From contig CAVPMN010000003.1 of the NCBI GenBank assembly GCA_963706425.1, positions 221,375 to 285,374 on the forward strand: a DNA stretch of 64,000 bases, read 5' to 3'. This stretch comes from CAVPMN01 sp963706425 (GTDB lineage: Bacteria > Actinomycetota > Acidimicrobiia > Acidimicrobiales > Acidimicrobilacustridaceae). Shown in pieces: positions 42,589-52,053 of this stretch. How positions within the stretch are numbered: position 1 is the stretch's first letter; the number at the start of each line of letters is the position of its first letter. The notes under the pieces were generated by a model. That model saw only the letters and a list, made by a program, of their open reading frames with translations, did no database searches and had not been told where the DNA came from. The position numbers and the translations under genes were made by a program.

Positions 42589-43653
42589 ATGAGTGGCAAC
42601 CGCCGTGCCGCGGTCGTCGGCACCGGCCTCATCGGCGCGTCGATCGGACTCGCGCTGCGAAGCGAGGGCTGGCACGTCACCGGCCGTGATGCCGTCGCGG
42701 GCGCGGCTGAACGGGCTCGGGAGATCGGCGCAATCGACGCCGTCGGTGCCGATCCGCTCGCCGACATCACGTTCGTGGCCACGCCCGTCGGTGCCATCCC
42801 GTCGGCGGTCGCCGAGGTGTTGGCCACGTCGAGCGGCCTGGTCACCGACGCCGGGAGCGTGAAGGCGCCGATGCTCGACCTGATGGCCGACCCCCGATAC
42901 GTCGGCGGGCATCCCATGGCTGGGTCGGAGCGCGAGGGCATCGACGGCGCCCGAGCCGATCTCTTCGAAGGCGCCACCTGGGTGCTCACACCGGTCGAAG
43001 GCACCGACGACGCCGCCTATGCCGCAGTGCGAGCGGTCATCACGTCCTTCGGCGCCGACGTGGTGAGCATCCCACCCGACCGGCACGACTCGATGGTGGC
43101 GGTGGTCTCCCACGTGCCGCACCTCACGGCGGCCACGTTGATGCGGCTGGCCGACGAGAGCTCCACCGAGCACCGGGCGCTGCTGCGGCTGGCCGCCGGC
43201 GGGTTTCGCGACATGACCCGCATCGCCGCCGGTCATCCGGGCATCTGGCCCGATATCTGTGCCGAGAACCGCACCGCCATCGTCGACGAGCTCGACCGCC
43301 TGGTCGACGCCCTCACCGAGGTGCGCGACGTGGTGGCCAAGTCCGACCGGTCCGAGCTGGTCGGGATGCTCGAGCAGGCCCGCGCGGCGCGAGTCGCGCT
43401 GCCGGCGCGCTACGCCAAGCCCGACGCCGTGGCCGAGGTGCGGGTGCCGATCCCCGATCGCAAAGGGGTGTTGGCGCAGATCACCACGCTGGCCACCGAG
43501 CTCGACGTCAGCATCCTCGACATCGAGATCGCGCACTCGGCCGAAGGCCCGCAAGGTGTCTTGATCGTGCTGGTCGAAGCCGAGCTCGGCCCCCGTCTCG
43601 TCGACGGTCTCGTCGCCGAGGGCTTCCGACCGTCCCTCCGCCATCTGCAGTGA
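42589..43653 (+). CDS. tyrA: Prephenate dehydrogenase with C-terminal ACT domain
   Basis: 354 residues. Rossmann motif AAVVGTGLIGASIGLALR, ITFVATPVGAIPSAV, GLVTDAGSVKAPM, FVGGHPMAGSEREGI-type stretch, and DRHDSMVAVVSHVPHLTAATLM with the catalytic His. The C-terminal part (EVRVPIPDRKGVLAQITTLATELDVSILDIEIAHS) is an ACT domain, likely for amino-acid feedback. It sits between aroH and aroA, so three shikimate/tyrosine steps are coexpressed. Confidence 0.94.
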   Translation: MSGNRRAAVVGTGLIGASIGLALRSEGWHVTGRDAVAGAAERAREIGAIDAVGADPLADITFVATPVGAIPSAVAEVLATSSGLVTDAGSVKAPMLDLMADPRYVGGHPMAGSEREGIDGARADLFEGATWVLTPVEGTDDAAYAAVRAVITSFGADVVSIPPDRHDSMVAVVSHVPHLTAATLMRLADESSTEHRALLRLAAGGFRDMTRIAAGHPGIWPDICAENRTAIVDELDRLVDALTEVRDVVAKSDRSELVGMLEQARAARVALPARYAKPDAVAEVRVPIPDRKGVLAQITTLATELDVSILDIEIAHSAEGPQGVLIVLVEAELGPRLVDGLVAEGFRPSLRHLQ

Positions 43654-44945
43654 GCACCGCACGACGAGTCGAGCCTCTTCTGGCGCCCCCCGATGCGCGG
43701 GTCGTGCTGCCGGGTTCGAAGAGCATCACCAACCGGGCGCTGGTCGCCGCAGGCCTGGCCGCTGGCACCAGCACGCTCACCGGCGTGCTGCTCGCCGACG
43801 ACACCGAGGCCATGATCGGCTGCCTGCCGAGCCTGGGGATCGAGCTCGAGGTCGATCGCGGAGCACACACGGTGGTGGTGCACGGATGTGCGGGGCGGCT
43901 CGCCCCCGGCCCGCTGGTGCTCGACGCCCGCTCGAGTGGCACGACCGCTCGGTTCGTGCTGCCGGTGGCCGCCATCGGGCCCGGGCCCTACCGGGTGGAC
44001 GGCACCACGCAGCTCCGCGCCCGACCGATGGCCGACGGGCTCGCTGCGCTGCTCGGTGCGGGCGTCGCCGTCACCGAGTTGGGTGAGGCCGGGCACCTGC
44101 CCGTCGAGGTCGAGGGCAGCTGGCAGTCCGCCCGGCCCGTGCGCGTGGCCGGCAACGTCTCGAGCCAGTTCCTCTCCGGCCTGCTGCTCGCTGCGCCGCG
44201 CTTCGGCGCGGACACCGTGGTCGAGGTCGACGGCGATCTGGTCTCGGTGCCCTATGTGGAGATGACCCTTGCCGTCATGGCGTCGTTCGGCGCCTCGGTG
44301 CGCCGTCCCTCGGCGGGCGTGTTCGAGGTGGCGGCCAGCGGCTACCACGCGACCGACTACGCGATCGAGCCCGATGCGTCGGCCGCGTCGTACTTCTTCG
44401 CGGCGGCAGCCATCACCGGTGGTCGGGTGCGCATCGAGGGGCTCAATCGATCGTCGTTGCAGGGAGATGTGGCCTTCGTCGACGTGCTCGAGTCGATGGG
44501 CGCCCGGGTGACCTGGCTGGCCGACGCCATCGAGGTGCAGGGCACCGGCACGCTCCGCGGGATCACCGTCGATCTGCGCGACCTGTCCGACACCGCCCAG
44601 ACCCTCGCCGTCGTCGCCGCCTTCGCCGAGGGTCCCACCGAGATCACCGGCATCGGCTTCATCCGCGCCAAGGAGACCGACCGCATCGGCGCGGTGGTTG
44701 CCGAGCTGCGCCGGGTCGGCGTCGACGCCGACGAGACGCCCGACGGGATCGTGGTGCATCCTGGCTCGCCCCGACCGGCGGTGATCGAGACCTACGGCGA
44801 TCATCGGATGGCGATGAGCTTCGCCCTGCTCGGCCTGCGCTGCGACGGCATCGACATCGCCGATCCGGGATGCGTGGCCAAGACGTTCCCGCAGTTCTTC
44901 GAGGTGCTCGACGGGCTTCGCGAGCCCGACCCGCCGACCGGATAG
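43650..44945 (+). CDS. aroA: 3-phosphoshikimate 1-carboxyvinyltransferase (EPSP synthase)
   Basis: 431 residues. LPGSKSITNRALVAAGLA (Lys and Ser contacting substrates), LDARSSGTTARFVLPVAAI, RARPMADGLAALLGAGV, AGNVSSQFLSGLLLAAP, EPDASAASYFFAAAAITGG, RAKETDRIGAV and ETYGDHRMAMSFALLGL. The glyphosate-site Gly (SSGT) is retained, so no obvious resistance change. GTG 43650 overlaps tyrA (GTGA). cmk begins 12 bases after its stop, the usual actinobacterial pairing. Confidence 0.95.
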   Translation: MSTARRVEPLLAPPDARVVLPGSKSITNRALVAAGLAAGTSTLTGVLLADDTEAMIGCLPSLGIELEVDRGAHTVVVHGCAGRLAPGPLVLDARSSGTTARFVLPVAAIGPGPYRVDGTTQLRARPMADGLAALLGAGVAVTELGEAGHLPVEVEGSWQSARPVRVAGNVSSQFLSGLLLAAPRFGADTVVEVDGDLVSVPYVEMTLAVMASFGASVRRPSAGVFEVAASGYHATDYAIEPDASAASYFFAAAAITGGRVRIEGLNRSSLQGDVAFVDVLESMGARVTWLADAIEVQGTGTLRGITVDLRDLSDTAQTLAVVAAFAEGPTEITGIGFIRAKETDRIGAVVAELRRVGVDADETPDGIVVHPGSPRPAVIETYGDHRMAMSFALLGLRCDGIDIADPGCVAKTFPQFFEVLDGLREPDPPTG

Positions 44946-44957
44946 GTTGGCGGCCCG

Positions 44958-45593
44958 ATGAGAGTGATCGCGATCGACGGTCCGGCGGGATCGGGCAAGT
45001 CCACCGTGGCCCGGGCGCTGGCCGACCGGCTCGGACTGTCCTACCTCGACACGGGCGCCATGTACCGAGCCGTCACCTTCGCCGCGTTGCGGCGGGGCGT
45101 CGATCCCGACGACGCGGAGCCGGTGGCGCGCATCGCTCGCGACTGCGAGCTCGACGTCGAGCCCGACGGGACCGTGCGCATCGACGACGTCGACGCCACC
45201 ATCGAGATCCGCGGCCCCGAGGTGACCCGTGCCGTGAGCCTGGTGGCGGCCAACCCTGCGGTGCGGGAGGAGATGCGACGCCGCCAGCGGGCCTGGGCCG
45301 AGCGCATGGGTGGCGGTGTGATGGAGGGCCGTGACATCGGCACGGTGGTGTTTCCCGACGCCGAGCTGAAGGTCTATCTCGATGCTCGGCCCGACGTGCG
45401 CGCCGCTCGGCGTTCGAAGGAGGTCCGTGACCTCTCCTATGAGACCGTGGCCGAAGACCTGGCCCGCCGCGACGCCCTCGACCAGGGTCGCAGCGACTCA
45501 CCGTTGCGGGAGGCCGACGACGCCTTCATCGTCGACACGTCAGATCTCGACATCGGACAGATCGTCGATGTGGTGATGGAGCGGCTGGGGTGA
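44958..45593 (+). CDS. cmk: Cytidylate kinase
   Basis: 211 residues. P-loop IAIDGPAGSGKSTVARALA, YLDTGAMYRAVTFAAL, MEGRDIGTVVFPDAELKVYLDA and RDALDQGRSDSPLREADDAFIVDTS. Phosphorylates CMP/dCMP. ATG 44958 has TAGGTT 9 bases upstream. Stop overlaps plsC (GTGA). Position before der matches Rv1712-Rv1713, with several genes inserted here. Confidence 0.95.
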   Translation: MRVIAIDGPAGSGKSTVARALADRLGLSYLDTGAMYRAVTFAALRRGVDPDDAEPVARIARDCELDVEPDGTVRIDDVDATIEIRGPEVTRAVSLVAANPAVREEMRRRQRAWAERMGGGVMEGRDIGTVVFPDAELKVYLDARPDVRAARRSKEVRDLSYETVAEDLARRDALDQGRSDSPLREADDAFIVDTSDLDIGQIVDVVMERLG

Positions 45594-46381
45594 GCGACAC
45601 GAGTGGCGCCGAGCGACGGTCGCGACCGACGGTCGAGAAGGTCAAGGCCGATCGCGAGATCCTGATCCCTGAAGGACACGAGCGGGGCGAGCAGATGACG
45701 TTCTCGCAACGCATCATGTATCGCTTCCTGTGGCTCCTGGTGAAGACCGTGAGCATCGTCTACTTCCGCGTGCAGGTACGCGGCCGCGAGAAGGTGCCCG
45801 AGACGGGCTCGTTCATCGTGTCGCCCATCCATCGCTCCAACCTCGATACACCCGTGATCGCCAACATCACCCGCCGCAGGCTGCGCTACATGGGCAAGGA
45901 GTCGCTGTGGAAGAGCCGCTTCGGCGCCTGGTTCTTCACCACCGCCGGCGGCTTCCCCGTCGATCGGGCGACTGCCGATCGGGGCGCGCTGCGCGCGTCG
46001 GTGGTCGTGCTCGAGCGCGGCGAGCCCCTGGTGATGTTCCCGGAGGGCACCCGTCAGTTCGGCCCCACCGTGTGCGAGATGTTCGACGGCCCGGCCTATC
46101 TCGCCATCCGCACCCAGAGCCCGATCATCCCGGTGGGCATCGGTGGGAGCGAGCGAGCCATGGGCAAGGGGGCCAAGCTGCCGCGTCCGTCGAAGATGAC
46201 CCTGGTCGTGGGCGACCCGATCCAGCCACCGCCCAAGGGCGACAGCGGCCGGGTGTCGCGACAGGCGGTGCGACAGCTCACCGTGCAGCTCGGCGAGGAG
46301 ATCCAGCGACTCTTCGACGAAGCCCAGATCATGGCCGGCCGTCCGAACCGACCCGACCGGGCGGGTGACCGCCAGAGCTGA
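45590..46381 (+). CDS. plsC: 1-acyl-glycerol-3-phosphate acyltransferase
   Basis: 263 residues. Acyltransferase block I SPIHRSNLDTPVIANI (HX4D), block II GGFPVDRATADRGAL, block III MFPEGTRQFG, block IV IIPVGIGG. A membrane-associating helix (YRFLWLLVKTVSIVYFRVQV) precedes the fold. The product would be phosphatidic acid, though acyl acceptor specificity is inferred. GTG 45590 overlaps cmk. PlsC genes next to cmk occur widely. Confidence 0.9.
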   Translation: MSDTSGAERRSRPTVEKVKADREILIPEGHERGEQMTFSQRIMYRFLWLLVKTVSIVYFRVQVRGREKVPETGSFIVSPIHRSNLDTPVIANITRRRLRYMGKESLWKSRFGAWFFTTAGGFPVDRATADRGALRASVVVLERGEPLVMFPEGTRQFGPTVCEMFDGPAYLAIRTQSPIIPVGIGGSERAMGKGAKLPRPSKMTLVVGDPIQPPPKGDSGRVSRQAVRQLTVQLGEEIQRLFDEAQIMAGRPNRPDRAGDRQS

Positions 46382-46390
46382 TCGGCGACG

Positions 46391-46957
46391 TCAGACGAGC
46401 CGGCCCCGTGCGGTGATCTCGCGCACGAGCGGCTCGAAGTGCTCGAGGGGCAACGTGTCGTAGTCGGGGTCGAACGCCGTCTGATCCCACTCGTCGGCGA
46501 ACCGCTCGGCCAACGCGAAGGTGTCGGGGTCGAGCTCGGCCCGATGCGTCTCGCGGGCATCGGGGTCGCCACCGAAGTGGTGGTAGTAGTGGCGACCCTG
46601 GAAGTCCTGGTGCACCCGGATCATCTCGTAGACCTCAGGTCGGACATAGGGGCGGATGATCTCGGCTGCGATGGCGGGGTGGTTGGGGACGCTGATGGCC
46701 TTGCCCACGTCGTGCATGAGCGAGGCGAACACCACCTCCTGGTCGGCGCCTGCTCGCTCGGCCCGAGTGGCGGTCTGCAAGCAGTGGGTGAGCTGATCGG
46801 TGGCGAAGCCGTCGGTGATGTCGGACAGCGAGGCCAGGAGGGTGAGCATGCGATCGGCCACCCGGCCCTGATTGGCGCTGGTCTCGGCGCCGATGACTGC
46901 CCACTGCTCGGCGGTCGACTCGTCCATGCGGGTGAAGGTGGAGGTCATGGCGCCCAT
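46391..46957 (-). CDS. HD-domain protein, PhnZ/MIOX-like
   Basis: 188 residues. Metal ligands in THCLQTATRAERAGADQEVVFASLMHDVGKAI and a later VHQDFQGRHYYHHFGGD, which places it among HD proteins resembling the mixed-valence di-iron oxygenases (PhnZ, TmpB) rather than ordinary phosphohydrolases. The substrate is unknown and no phosphonate genes are nearby. ATG 46957 or 46948 could be the start. Converges on plsC. Confidence 0.65.
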   Translation of the reverse strand: MGAMTSTFTRMDESTAEQWAVIGAETSANQGRVADRMLTLLASLSDITDGFATDQLTHCLQTATRAERAGADQEVVFASLMHDVGKAISVPNHPAIAAEIIRPYVRPEVYEMIRVHQDFQGRHYYHHFGGDPDARETHRAELDPDTFALAERFADEWDQTAFDPDYDTLPLEHFEPLVREITARGRLV

Positions 46958-47014
46958 TCTTGCCGCTCGGCCCGCACAGCGCCCGAGCGCTCGACGGCCG
47001 GCGGGTGCCGCGGG

Positions 47015-48115
47015 TCAGGCCAGGGAGGCGAGCACGTCGCTGGCGTGCACCGACCGGTCGTTCACCGCAGGTCGATCGATCGTCGGGCCCCCGAGGGCGA
47101 GGGTGGCGAACAGGTCGACGGCGGCGAGCAGATCGCGCAGATTTCGGGGTGGGGGGAAGTACTCGTCCTCGTCGGTGAAGCGCACCTCCTCGACACCGTG
47201 CGCCGGGTCGAGCGCGGCGATCACCGATTCGACCAGCTCCTCGGGAGCCGACGCGCCGGCGGTGACCCCGACCGTGCCGCTGAGGTCGTCGGGCAGCTCG
47301 TCGGGCCCGTTGACCCGATAGACGCGCTCGCAACCTGCGTCGCGAGCGAGGCTCTCGAGGGCCCGGGTGTTCGACGAGTTGGCCGAGCCGATCACCACCA
47401 TGGCGTCGCACTGCGGGGCGATCTCGATGAGGGCCGACTGGCGGTTCGTGGTGGCGAAGCAGAGATCGGACCGGCCCGGCATCCAGATGTCGGGGAAGCG
47501 CTGGCGGCTGGCGTCGGCCACGTCGGCCCAGTCGCGGTGGCTGAGGGTCGTCTGCGCCAGCAGGGCGACCGGCTGATCGAAGAGCGGTAGCTGGTCGACC
47601 TCGGCGGTGCTCTCGACGCGATGGATGGCCTGGGGAGCCACCGCCATGGTGCCCACCGCCTCCTCGTGGCCCTCGTGGCCCACGTAGACGATCTGGTAGC
47701 CCTTGCCGGCGCGCACCTTCACCTCGTGGTGCACCTTGGTGACGAGCGGGCACACCGCATCGACCACGTAGCCGCCGCTGGCGCGGGCCTGCTCGACCAC
47801 CTCAGGCGCCGATCCGTGGGCCGACAGCATCACCGGCCGCCCGGGCGGCACGTCGGCGATGTCGTCGACGAACACCACGCCCAGGTCCTCGAAGCGGCGC
47901 ACGACTCGCTGGTTGTGGACGATCTCGTGGTAGCAGAAGACCGGTGGCTCGAACGCCCGGACCATCCAGGCCAGTGCCTTGATGGCCATCTCGACGCCGG
48001 CGCAGAACCCACGTGGAGCGGCCAGCAGCACACGATCGACCCGGGGGGCAGAGGTCGGGGCGGCCTGGTGGCCCGAACCGGCCAGTTCGTCGCCGGTGCT
48101 GTTACTGGGAGCCAT
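47015..48115 (-). CDS. ispH: 4-hydroxy-3-methylbut-2-enyl diphosphate reductase
   Basis: 366 residues, last enzyme of the MEP isoprenoid route. Three [4Fe-4S] cysteines: APRGFCAGVEMAI, VVDAVCPLVTKVH and SDLCFATTNRQ. Also VVHNQRVVRRFEDLG-type HNxxV, MLSAHGSAPEV and ASAPEELV. A 25-residue polar N-terminal extension precedes the fold. ATG 48115. Divergent from the PDZ/radical-SAM gene. Confidence 0.95.
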   Translation of the reverse strand: MAPSNSTGDELAGSGHQAAPTSAPRVDRVLLAAPRGFCAGVEMAIKALAWMVRAFEPPVFCYHEIVHNQRVVRRFEDLGVVFVDDIADVPPGRPVMLSAHGSAPEVVEQARASGGYVVDAVCPLVTKVHHEVKVRAGKGYQIVYVGHEGHEEAVGTMAVAPQAIHRVESTAEVDQLPLFDQPVALLAQTTLSHRDWADVADASRQRFPDIWMPGRSDLCFATTNRQSALIEIAPQCDAMVVIGSANSSNTRALESLARDAGCERVYRVNGPDELPDDLSGTVGVTAGASAPEELVESVIAALDPAHGVEEVRFTDEDEYFPPPRNLRDLLAAVDLFATLALGGPTIDRPAVNDRSVHASDVLASLA

Positions 48116-48166
48116 CGCGGGTCAGGCTACCGGCCTCATGACGCCGGCCAGTACCCTTGCAGCCTC

Positions 48167-49525
48167 ATGTCTGCCCCCCGCGTGATCGCTGTCGCGCCCG
48201 CATCTCCCGCTGCCCGCGCCGGCATCGTGCCCGGTGACGAGCTCCTGTCGCTCAACGGGGAGCAGCCGCGAGATGTCATCGCCTATCAGCTCTTGGTCGA
48301 CGAGCCCGAGCTGGCGATCGAGGTGAACCGGGGTGGCCTCGAGCTCCAGGTCGAGGTGGCGAAGCGGGCCGGTGAGCCGCTCGGGGTCGACGTCGACTCG
48401 GCCCTGTTCGACCAGGTCCGCACGTGCGACAACCACTGCGAGTTCTGCTTCATCTACCAGCTGCCGAAGGGCATGCGGCGCAGCCTCTACCTGAAGGACG
48501 ACGACTACCGACTGTCGTTCCTCTACGGCAACTTCACCACCCTCACCCGGTTCACCGAGGCCGACCTCGAGCGGGTGATCACCGAACGGTTGTCGCCGCT
48601 GCACGTGAGCATCCACGCCACCGACCCCGACGTGCGCACCGAGATGCTCCGCAACCGGCGTGGCGCCACCAGCCTCCGATGGCTGCGCGCCCTGCTCGAC
48701 CACGGCATCGAGGTGCACGGTCAGGTGGTGGTGTGCCCGGGCCTCAACGACGGCCGGGTGCTCGACGACACCTTGATCGGCGTGCTCGACCGCTACCCCG
48801 AGCTGGCCACCTTGTGTGTCGTGCCGCTCGGCGTCTCCCGATTCAACCCTGAAGCCCGCATGCGGCCTCACACCCGAGCCGAGGCCGTGGCCGTGGTCGA
48901 GGCCGTGCACGACTGGCAGGACGTCTACCAGGCCACGCTGGGGCGCCGACTCGTGCACGCAGCCGACGAGTACTACCTGTTGGCCGGGCTGCCCTTCCCT
49001 CCGGCCGAGCACTACGACGGGTTTCCGATGCACGAGGACGGCGTCGGCATGGTGCGCACCTTCGAGCAGGAGTTCCGAGGGCTCGTCGCCGAGCCGGTGG
49101 GGGCGCAGCCCGGCTTCTTCGCATCGGTCGACGGTGCTCCGGCCGCCGGTTACCGGGCCCCCCGGACCGAGCCCGGCCGCGTCACCTTGCGGCCTCGGCG
49201 TGGGGCGCCGATCGCCGTGCTCACCGGTCCCTACGGGGCGCGGGTGCTGGCCCCTCTGGTCGCTGAGCTCGGCCGCGACGATGTCCGCATCGTCGAGGTG
49301 CCCAACGAGTTCTTCGGTGGCAACACCGGTGTCGCCGGGCTGATGGTGGGCGACGACCTGAGCAGGGTGCTGGCCGCCGAGCCGGCCGGCCATCGCTATC
49401 TGCTGCCCGACGTGTGCCTGTCGCAGGGGGTCTTCCTCGACGGCACCAGCCCTGACCAGCTCCCTCGTCCCGTCGAGATCATCGCCACGGACGGCCTCGC
49501 CCTGCGGGCGGCCCTCGATGGCTGA
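48167..49525 (+). CDS. PDZ-radical SAM protein, DUF512 family
   Basis: 452 residues. N-terminal PDZ-like domain (VIAVAPASPAARAGIVPGDELLSLNGEQP), then a radical-SAM-like cysteine cluster VRTCDNHCEFCFIYQLPKGMRRSLYLKDDDYRLSFLYGNFTTL, and the C-terminal DUF512 domain. The cluster pattern is CxxxCxxC. Function is not established; the family is widespread in Gram-positives and often next to der. Here it overlaps der by 8 bases, so a role tied to ribosome maturation is an inference from context. ATG 48167 has TACCCT 9 bases upstream. Confidence 0.88.
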   Translation: MSAPRVIAVAPASPAARAGIVPGDELLSLNGEQPRDVIAYQLLVDEPELAIEVNRGGLELQVEVAKRAGEPLGVDVDSALFDQVRTCDNHCEFCFIYQLPKGMRRSLYLKDDDYRLSFLYGNFTTLTRFTEADLERVITERLSPLHVSIHATDPDVRTEMLRNRRGATSLRWLRALLDHGIEVHGQVVVCPGLNDGRVLDDTLIGVLDRYPELATLCVVPLGVSRFNPEARMRPHTRAEAVAVVEAVHDWQDVYQATLGRRLVHAADEYYLLAGLPFPPAEHYDGFPMHEDGVGMVRTFEQEFRGLVAEPVGAQPGFFASVDGAPAAGYRAPRTEPGRVTLRPRRGAPIAVLTGPYGARVLAPLVAELGRDDVRIVEVPNEFFGGNTGVAGLMVGDDLSRVLAAEPAGHRYLLPDVCLSQGVFLDGTSPDQLPRPVEIIATDGLALRAALDG

Positions 49526-50846
49526 CGTCCCGACGCTCCCAGTGGTGGCGGTGGTGGGCCGGCCCAACGTGGGCAAGTCCACGCTGTTCAACCGCATCGT
49601 CGGCCGCCGCGAGGCCATCGTCGAGGAGAAGCCCGGCGTAACGCGCGACCGCAAGGAAGTGGCGGCCGAGTGGCAGGGTCACCACTTCTTGCTGGTCGAC
49701 ACGGGCGGCTGGCTGCCGGGTGGCAGTGAGCTCGACGAGAAGGTGAGTCGCCAGAGCGAACGAGCAGTGCGTGAGGCGGCCGTCGTGCTGCTGGTGGTCG
49801 ACGCCACCATCGGTATCACCGAGGAGGACGATCGAGTGGCCGACCTGCTGCGTCGTACGGGCGGGCAGGTCATCGTGGTGGCCAACAAGGTCGACGACAC
49901 CAACCGGGAAGCGGCCATCTGGGAGTTCGTGGGCCTCGGGCTCGGCGATCCCTGGCCGGTGAGCGCGCTGCACGGCCGGGGCACCGGCGATCTGCTCGAC
50001 GAGGTGGCGAGCAAGCTGCCGGCCGATCCGTCCGCCTCCGACGACCGGGGTGGCGACAAGGACGACGACGCCGATCGCGTGTTCGCCGTGGCGATCGTCG
50101 GGCGGCCCAACGTGGGCAAGTCGACCCTGTTCAACCGGCTGATCGGTGACGACCGGGCGGTGGTGCACGACATGCCCGGCACCACGCGCGACAGCGTCGA
50201 CACGGTCGTCGAGACCGATGAGGGCCCCGTCCGGTTCGTCGACACGGCGGGCATGCGGCGCCGATCACGCATCGACGAGGGCACCGAGTACTACTCGCTC
50301 GTGCGGGCCCTCCAGTCGATCGATCGCTCCGACGTGGCGCTGTTGGTCATCGACGCCACCGAAGGGGTCACCCATCAGGATCAGCGACTGGCCGAGCGCA
50401 TCGACGCGGCCGGTTGTCCGGTGGTGGTGATCCTCAACAAGTGGGAGCTGCTCGATGCCGAGCAGCGCGAGCTGTTGCAGGCCGACCTCGGTCGCAAGCT
50501 TCGCTTCCTCGGCGAGGCTCCGGTGTTGAAGGTCAGCGCGCTCACCGGCAAGGGCGTGCATCGCCTCCTGCCGGTGCTCACGGACACCATCGACGACTAC
50601 CACCGACGCATCCCGACGCGGAAGGTGAACGACGTGATCCGGGCCGCCCAGGCCGCCCAGCCGGCGCCCCACGGGGGTCGGGTGCTCTACGCCACGCAGG
50701 GTGCCGTCGATCCGCCGACGTTCACCCTGTTCTCGAATCGTGAGCTCCCGGCCAGCTACCTGCGCTATCTCGAGCGTCGCATCCGTGAGGACTGCGGCTT
50801 CGGGAGCACCCCGCTGAAGCTCCGGGTGCGCCGACGCTCCCAGTGA
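49518..50846 (+). CDS. der: Ribosome-assembly GTPase Der (EngA)
   Basis: 442 residues with two tandem GTPase domains, needed for 50S assembly. G1 loops VGRPNVGKSTLFNRI in both halves, G3 DTGGW and DTAGM, G4 NKVD and NKWE, then the KH-like C-terminal domain (RKVNDVIRAAQAAQPAPHGGRVLYATQGAVDPPTFTLFSN, SYLRYLERRIREDCGFGSTPLKL). ATG 49518 lies inside the previous gene. Confidence 0.97.
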   Translation: MADVPTLPVVAVVGRPNVGKSTLFNRIVGRREAIVEEKPGVTRDRKEVAAEWQGHHFLLVDTGGWLPGGSELDEKVSRQSERAVREAAVVLLVVDATIGITEEDDRVADLLRRTGGQVIVVANKVDDTNREAAIWEFVGLGLGDPWPVSALHGRGTGDLLDEVASKLPADPSASDDRGGDKDDDADRVFAVAIVGRPNVGKSTLFNRLIGDDRAVVHDMPGTTRDSVDTVVETDEGPVRFVDTAGMRRRSRIDEGTEYYSLVRALQSIDRSDVALLVIDATEGVTHQDQRLAERIDAAGCPVVVILNKWELLDAEQRELLQADLGRKLRFLGEAPVLKVSALTGKGVHRLLPVLTDTIDDYHRRIPTRKVNDVIRAAQAAQPAPHGGRVLYATQGAVDPPTFTLFSNRELPASYLRYLERRIREDCGFGSTPLKLRVRRRSQ

Positions 50847-50958
50847 TCGGTCGCCGATCGACGTCGCCGACGGGCCGTGGGAGGTGATGAGATTGCACGA
50901 CGAGCTGTAACGTCATCTCAACCGACGCGCCCGACCGGCTCAGTAGCATGTGTCGATC

Positions 50959-52035
50959 ATGGATCAGATCCTCCTCGGGCTCGTCTCGCTGGGAAGCATC
51001 GGGGCGGCCGCAGTCTGGGGGCGTTCGGCTCGTTACCGCGAGCGGCTCTATCGCAGGCTGCAACGCGAGTCCGGCGACGCCGACCTGAAGTCGCTCGCCC
51101 TCTCCGACTTCCGCAAGGACCTCCACACGAGCCTGCTCTACGCGGTGCTGGCGGTCGCCAGCGGCGCGGGCGCCATCGTCGGCGGCAGCGCCGGCGCGGC
51201 CGTGCTGGCCCTGGCGCTGGTGCCGATCGCGCTCTCGCTCCTGTTCGGCCGCAACTTCGTGAAGGAGGCCCGCATCGAGCACAGCCGCTCCGAGCTCGAG
51301 CGTCGGGCTCAGGAGGTGCTGGTGCAAGAGGACCTGGCGCCCAGGCGTTGGGCGGCTCGGCTGGCGCCCGAAGACCTGCCCGACTTCCAGGGCTTCGAGG
51401 TGGGGCGCGTCTACCAGGCCGGCACGGGCCTCATGGCCGGCGACTTCTACGACGTCTTCCGCCCGGGCGAGACCAGGCTGGCCGCGGTCATCGGCGATGT
51501 CGCCGGCCACGGTATCGAGCCCGCCATCACGGCGTTCCAGGCGAAGTACCTCTTGCGGGTGTTCCTCCGCCAGTATCGCGACCCGGCGCAGGCGCTCGAG
51601 GAGCTCAACACGCAGATGTCGGCGATGGGCCGCGGCGAGGAGTTCATCTCGCTGTGCGTCGTCGTCTTCGACACCAAGGCCGGCACGCTGCGCTACGCAT
51701 CGGCCGGCCACCCCGCGGCCTGGCTGTGGCACGAGCGGGAGGTGCGCCCACTGCGCGCCACCGGTCCGCTGGTGATGCTCGATCCGACCGCCGTCTACTA
51801 CAGCCGCGAGATCCCTCTCGAGCCCAACGACCTGGCGCTGCTCTACACCGACGGGCTGTCCGAGGTGCGCAGCGGCGGCCAGTTGTTCGGTGAGGAGCGC
51901 ATCGCCAACACGTTGAAGCGCGACCCAGGCGTGTCACCCGATGTGCTCTGCAAGTCGTTGCTCGAAGCCGCTCGCGACTTCTCCAGCGGCCCGATCGACG
52001 ACGACGTGGCCATCCTCGCCATCCGCAAGAGCTGA
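50959..52035 (+). CDS. Membrane-anchored PP2C/SpoIIE-type serine phosphatase
   Basis: 358 residues. N-terminal hydrophobic segment (ILLGLVSLGSIGAAAVWG) and a hydrophobic pair (residues about 55-95) anchor it, followed by a short helix and the phosphatase domain: GTGLMAGDFYDVF, AAVIGDVAGHGIEPA, YTDGLSEVR and GPIDDDVAILAI supply the metal-binding Asp residues. Such enzymes often act on anti-sigma-factor antagonists; no partner gene is adjacent. ATG 50959 is 9 bases after TAGCAT (50944); GTG 50950 is the other option. Confidence 0.85.
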   Translation: MDQILLGLVSLGSIGAAAVWGRSARYRERLYRRLQRESGDADLKSLALSDFRKDLHTSLLYAVLAVASGAGAIVGGSAGAAVLALALVPIALSLLFGRNFVKEARIEHSRSELERRAQEVLVQEDLAPRRWAARLAPEDLPDFQGFEVGRVYQAGTGLMAGDFYDVFRPGETRLAAVIGDVAGHGIEPAITAFQAKYLLRVFLRQYRDPAQALEELNTQMSAMGRGEEFISLCVVVFDTKAGTLRYASAGHPAAWLWHEREVRPLRATGPLVMLDPTAVYYSREIPLEPNDLALLYTDGLSEVRSGGQLFGEERIANTLKRDPGVSPDVLCKSLLEAARDFSSGPIDDDVAILAIRKS

Positions 52036-52053
52036 TCGGGCGACGCGCACGAC

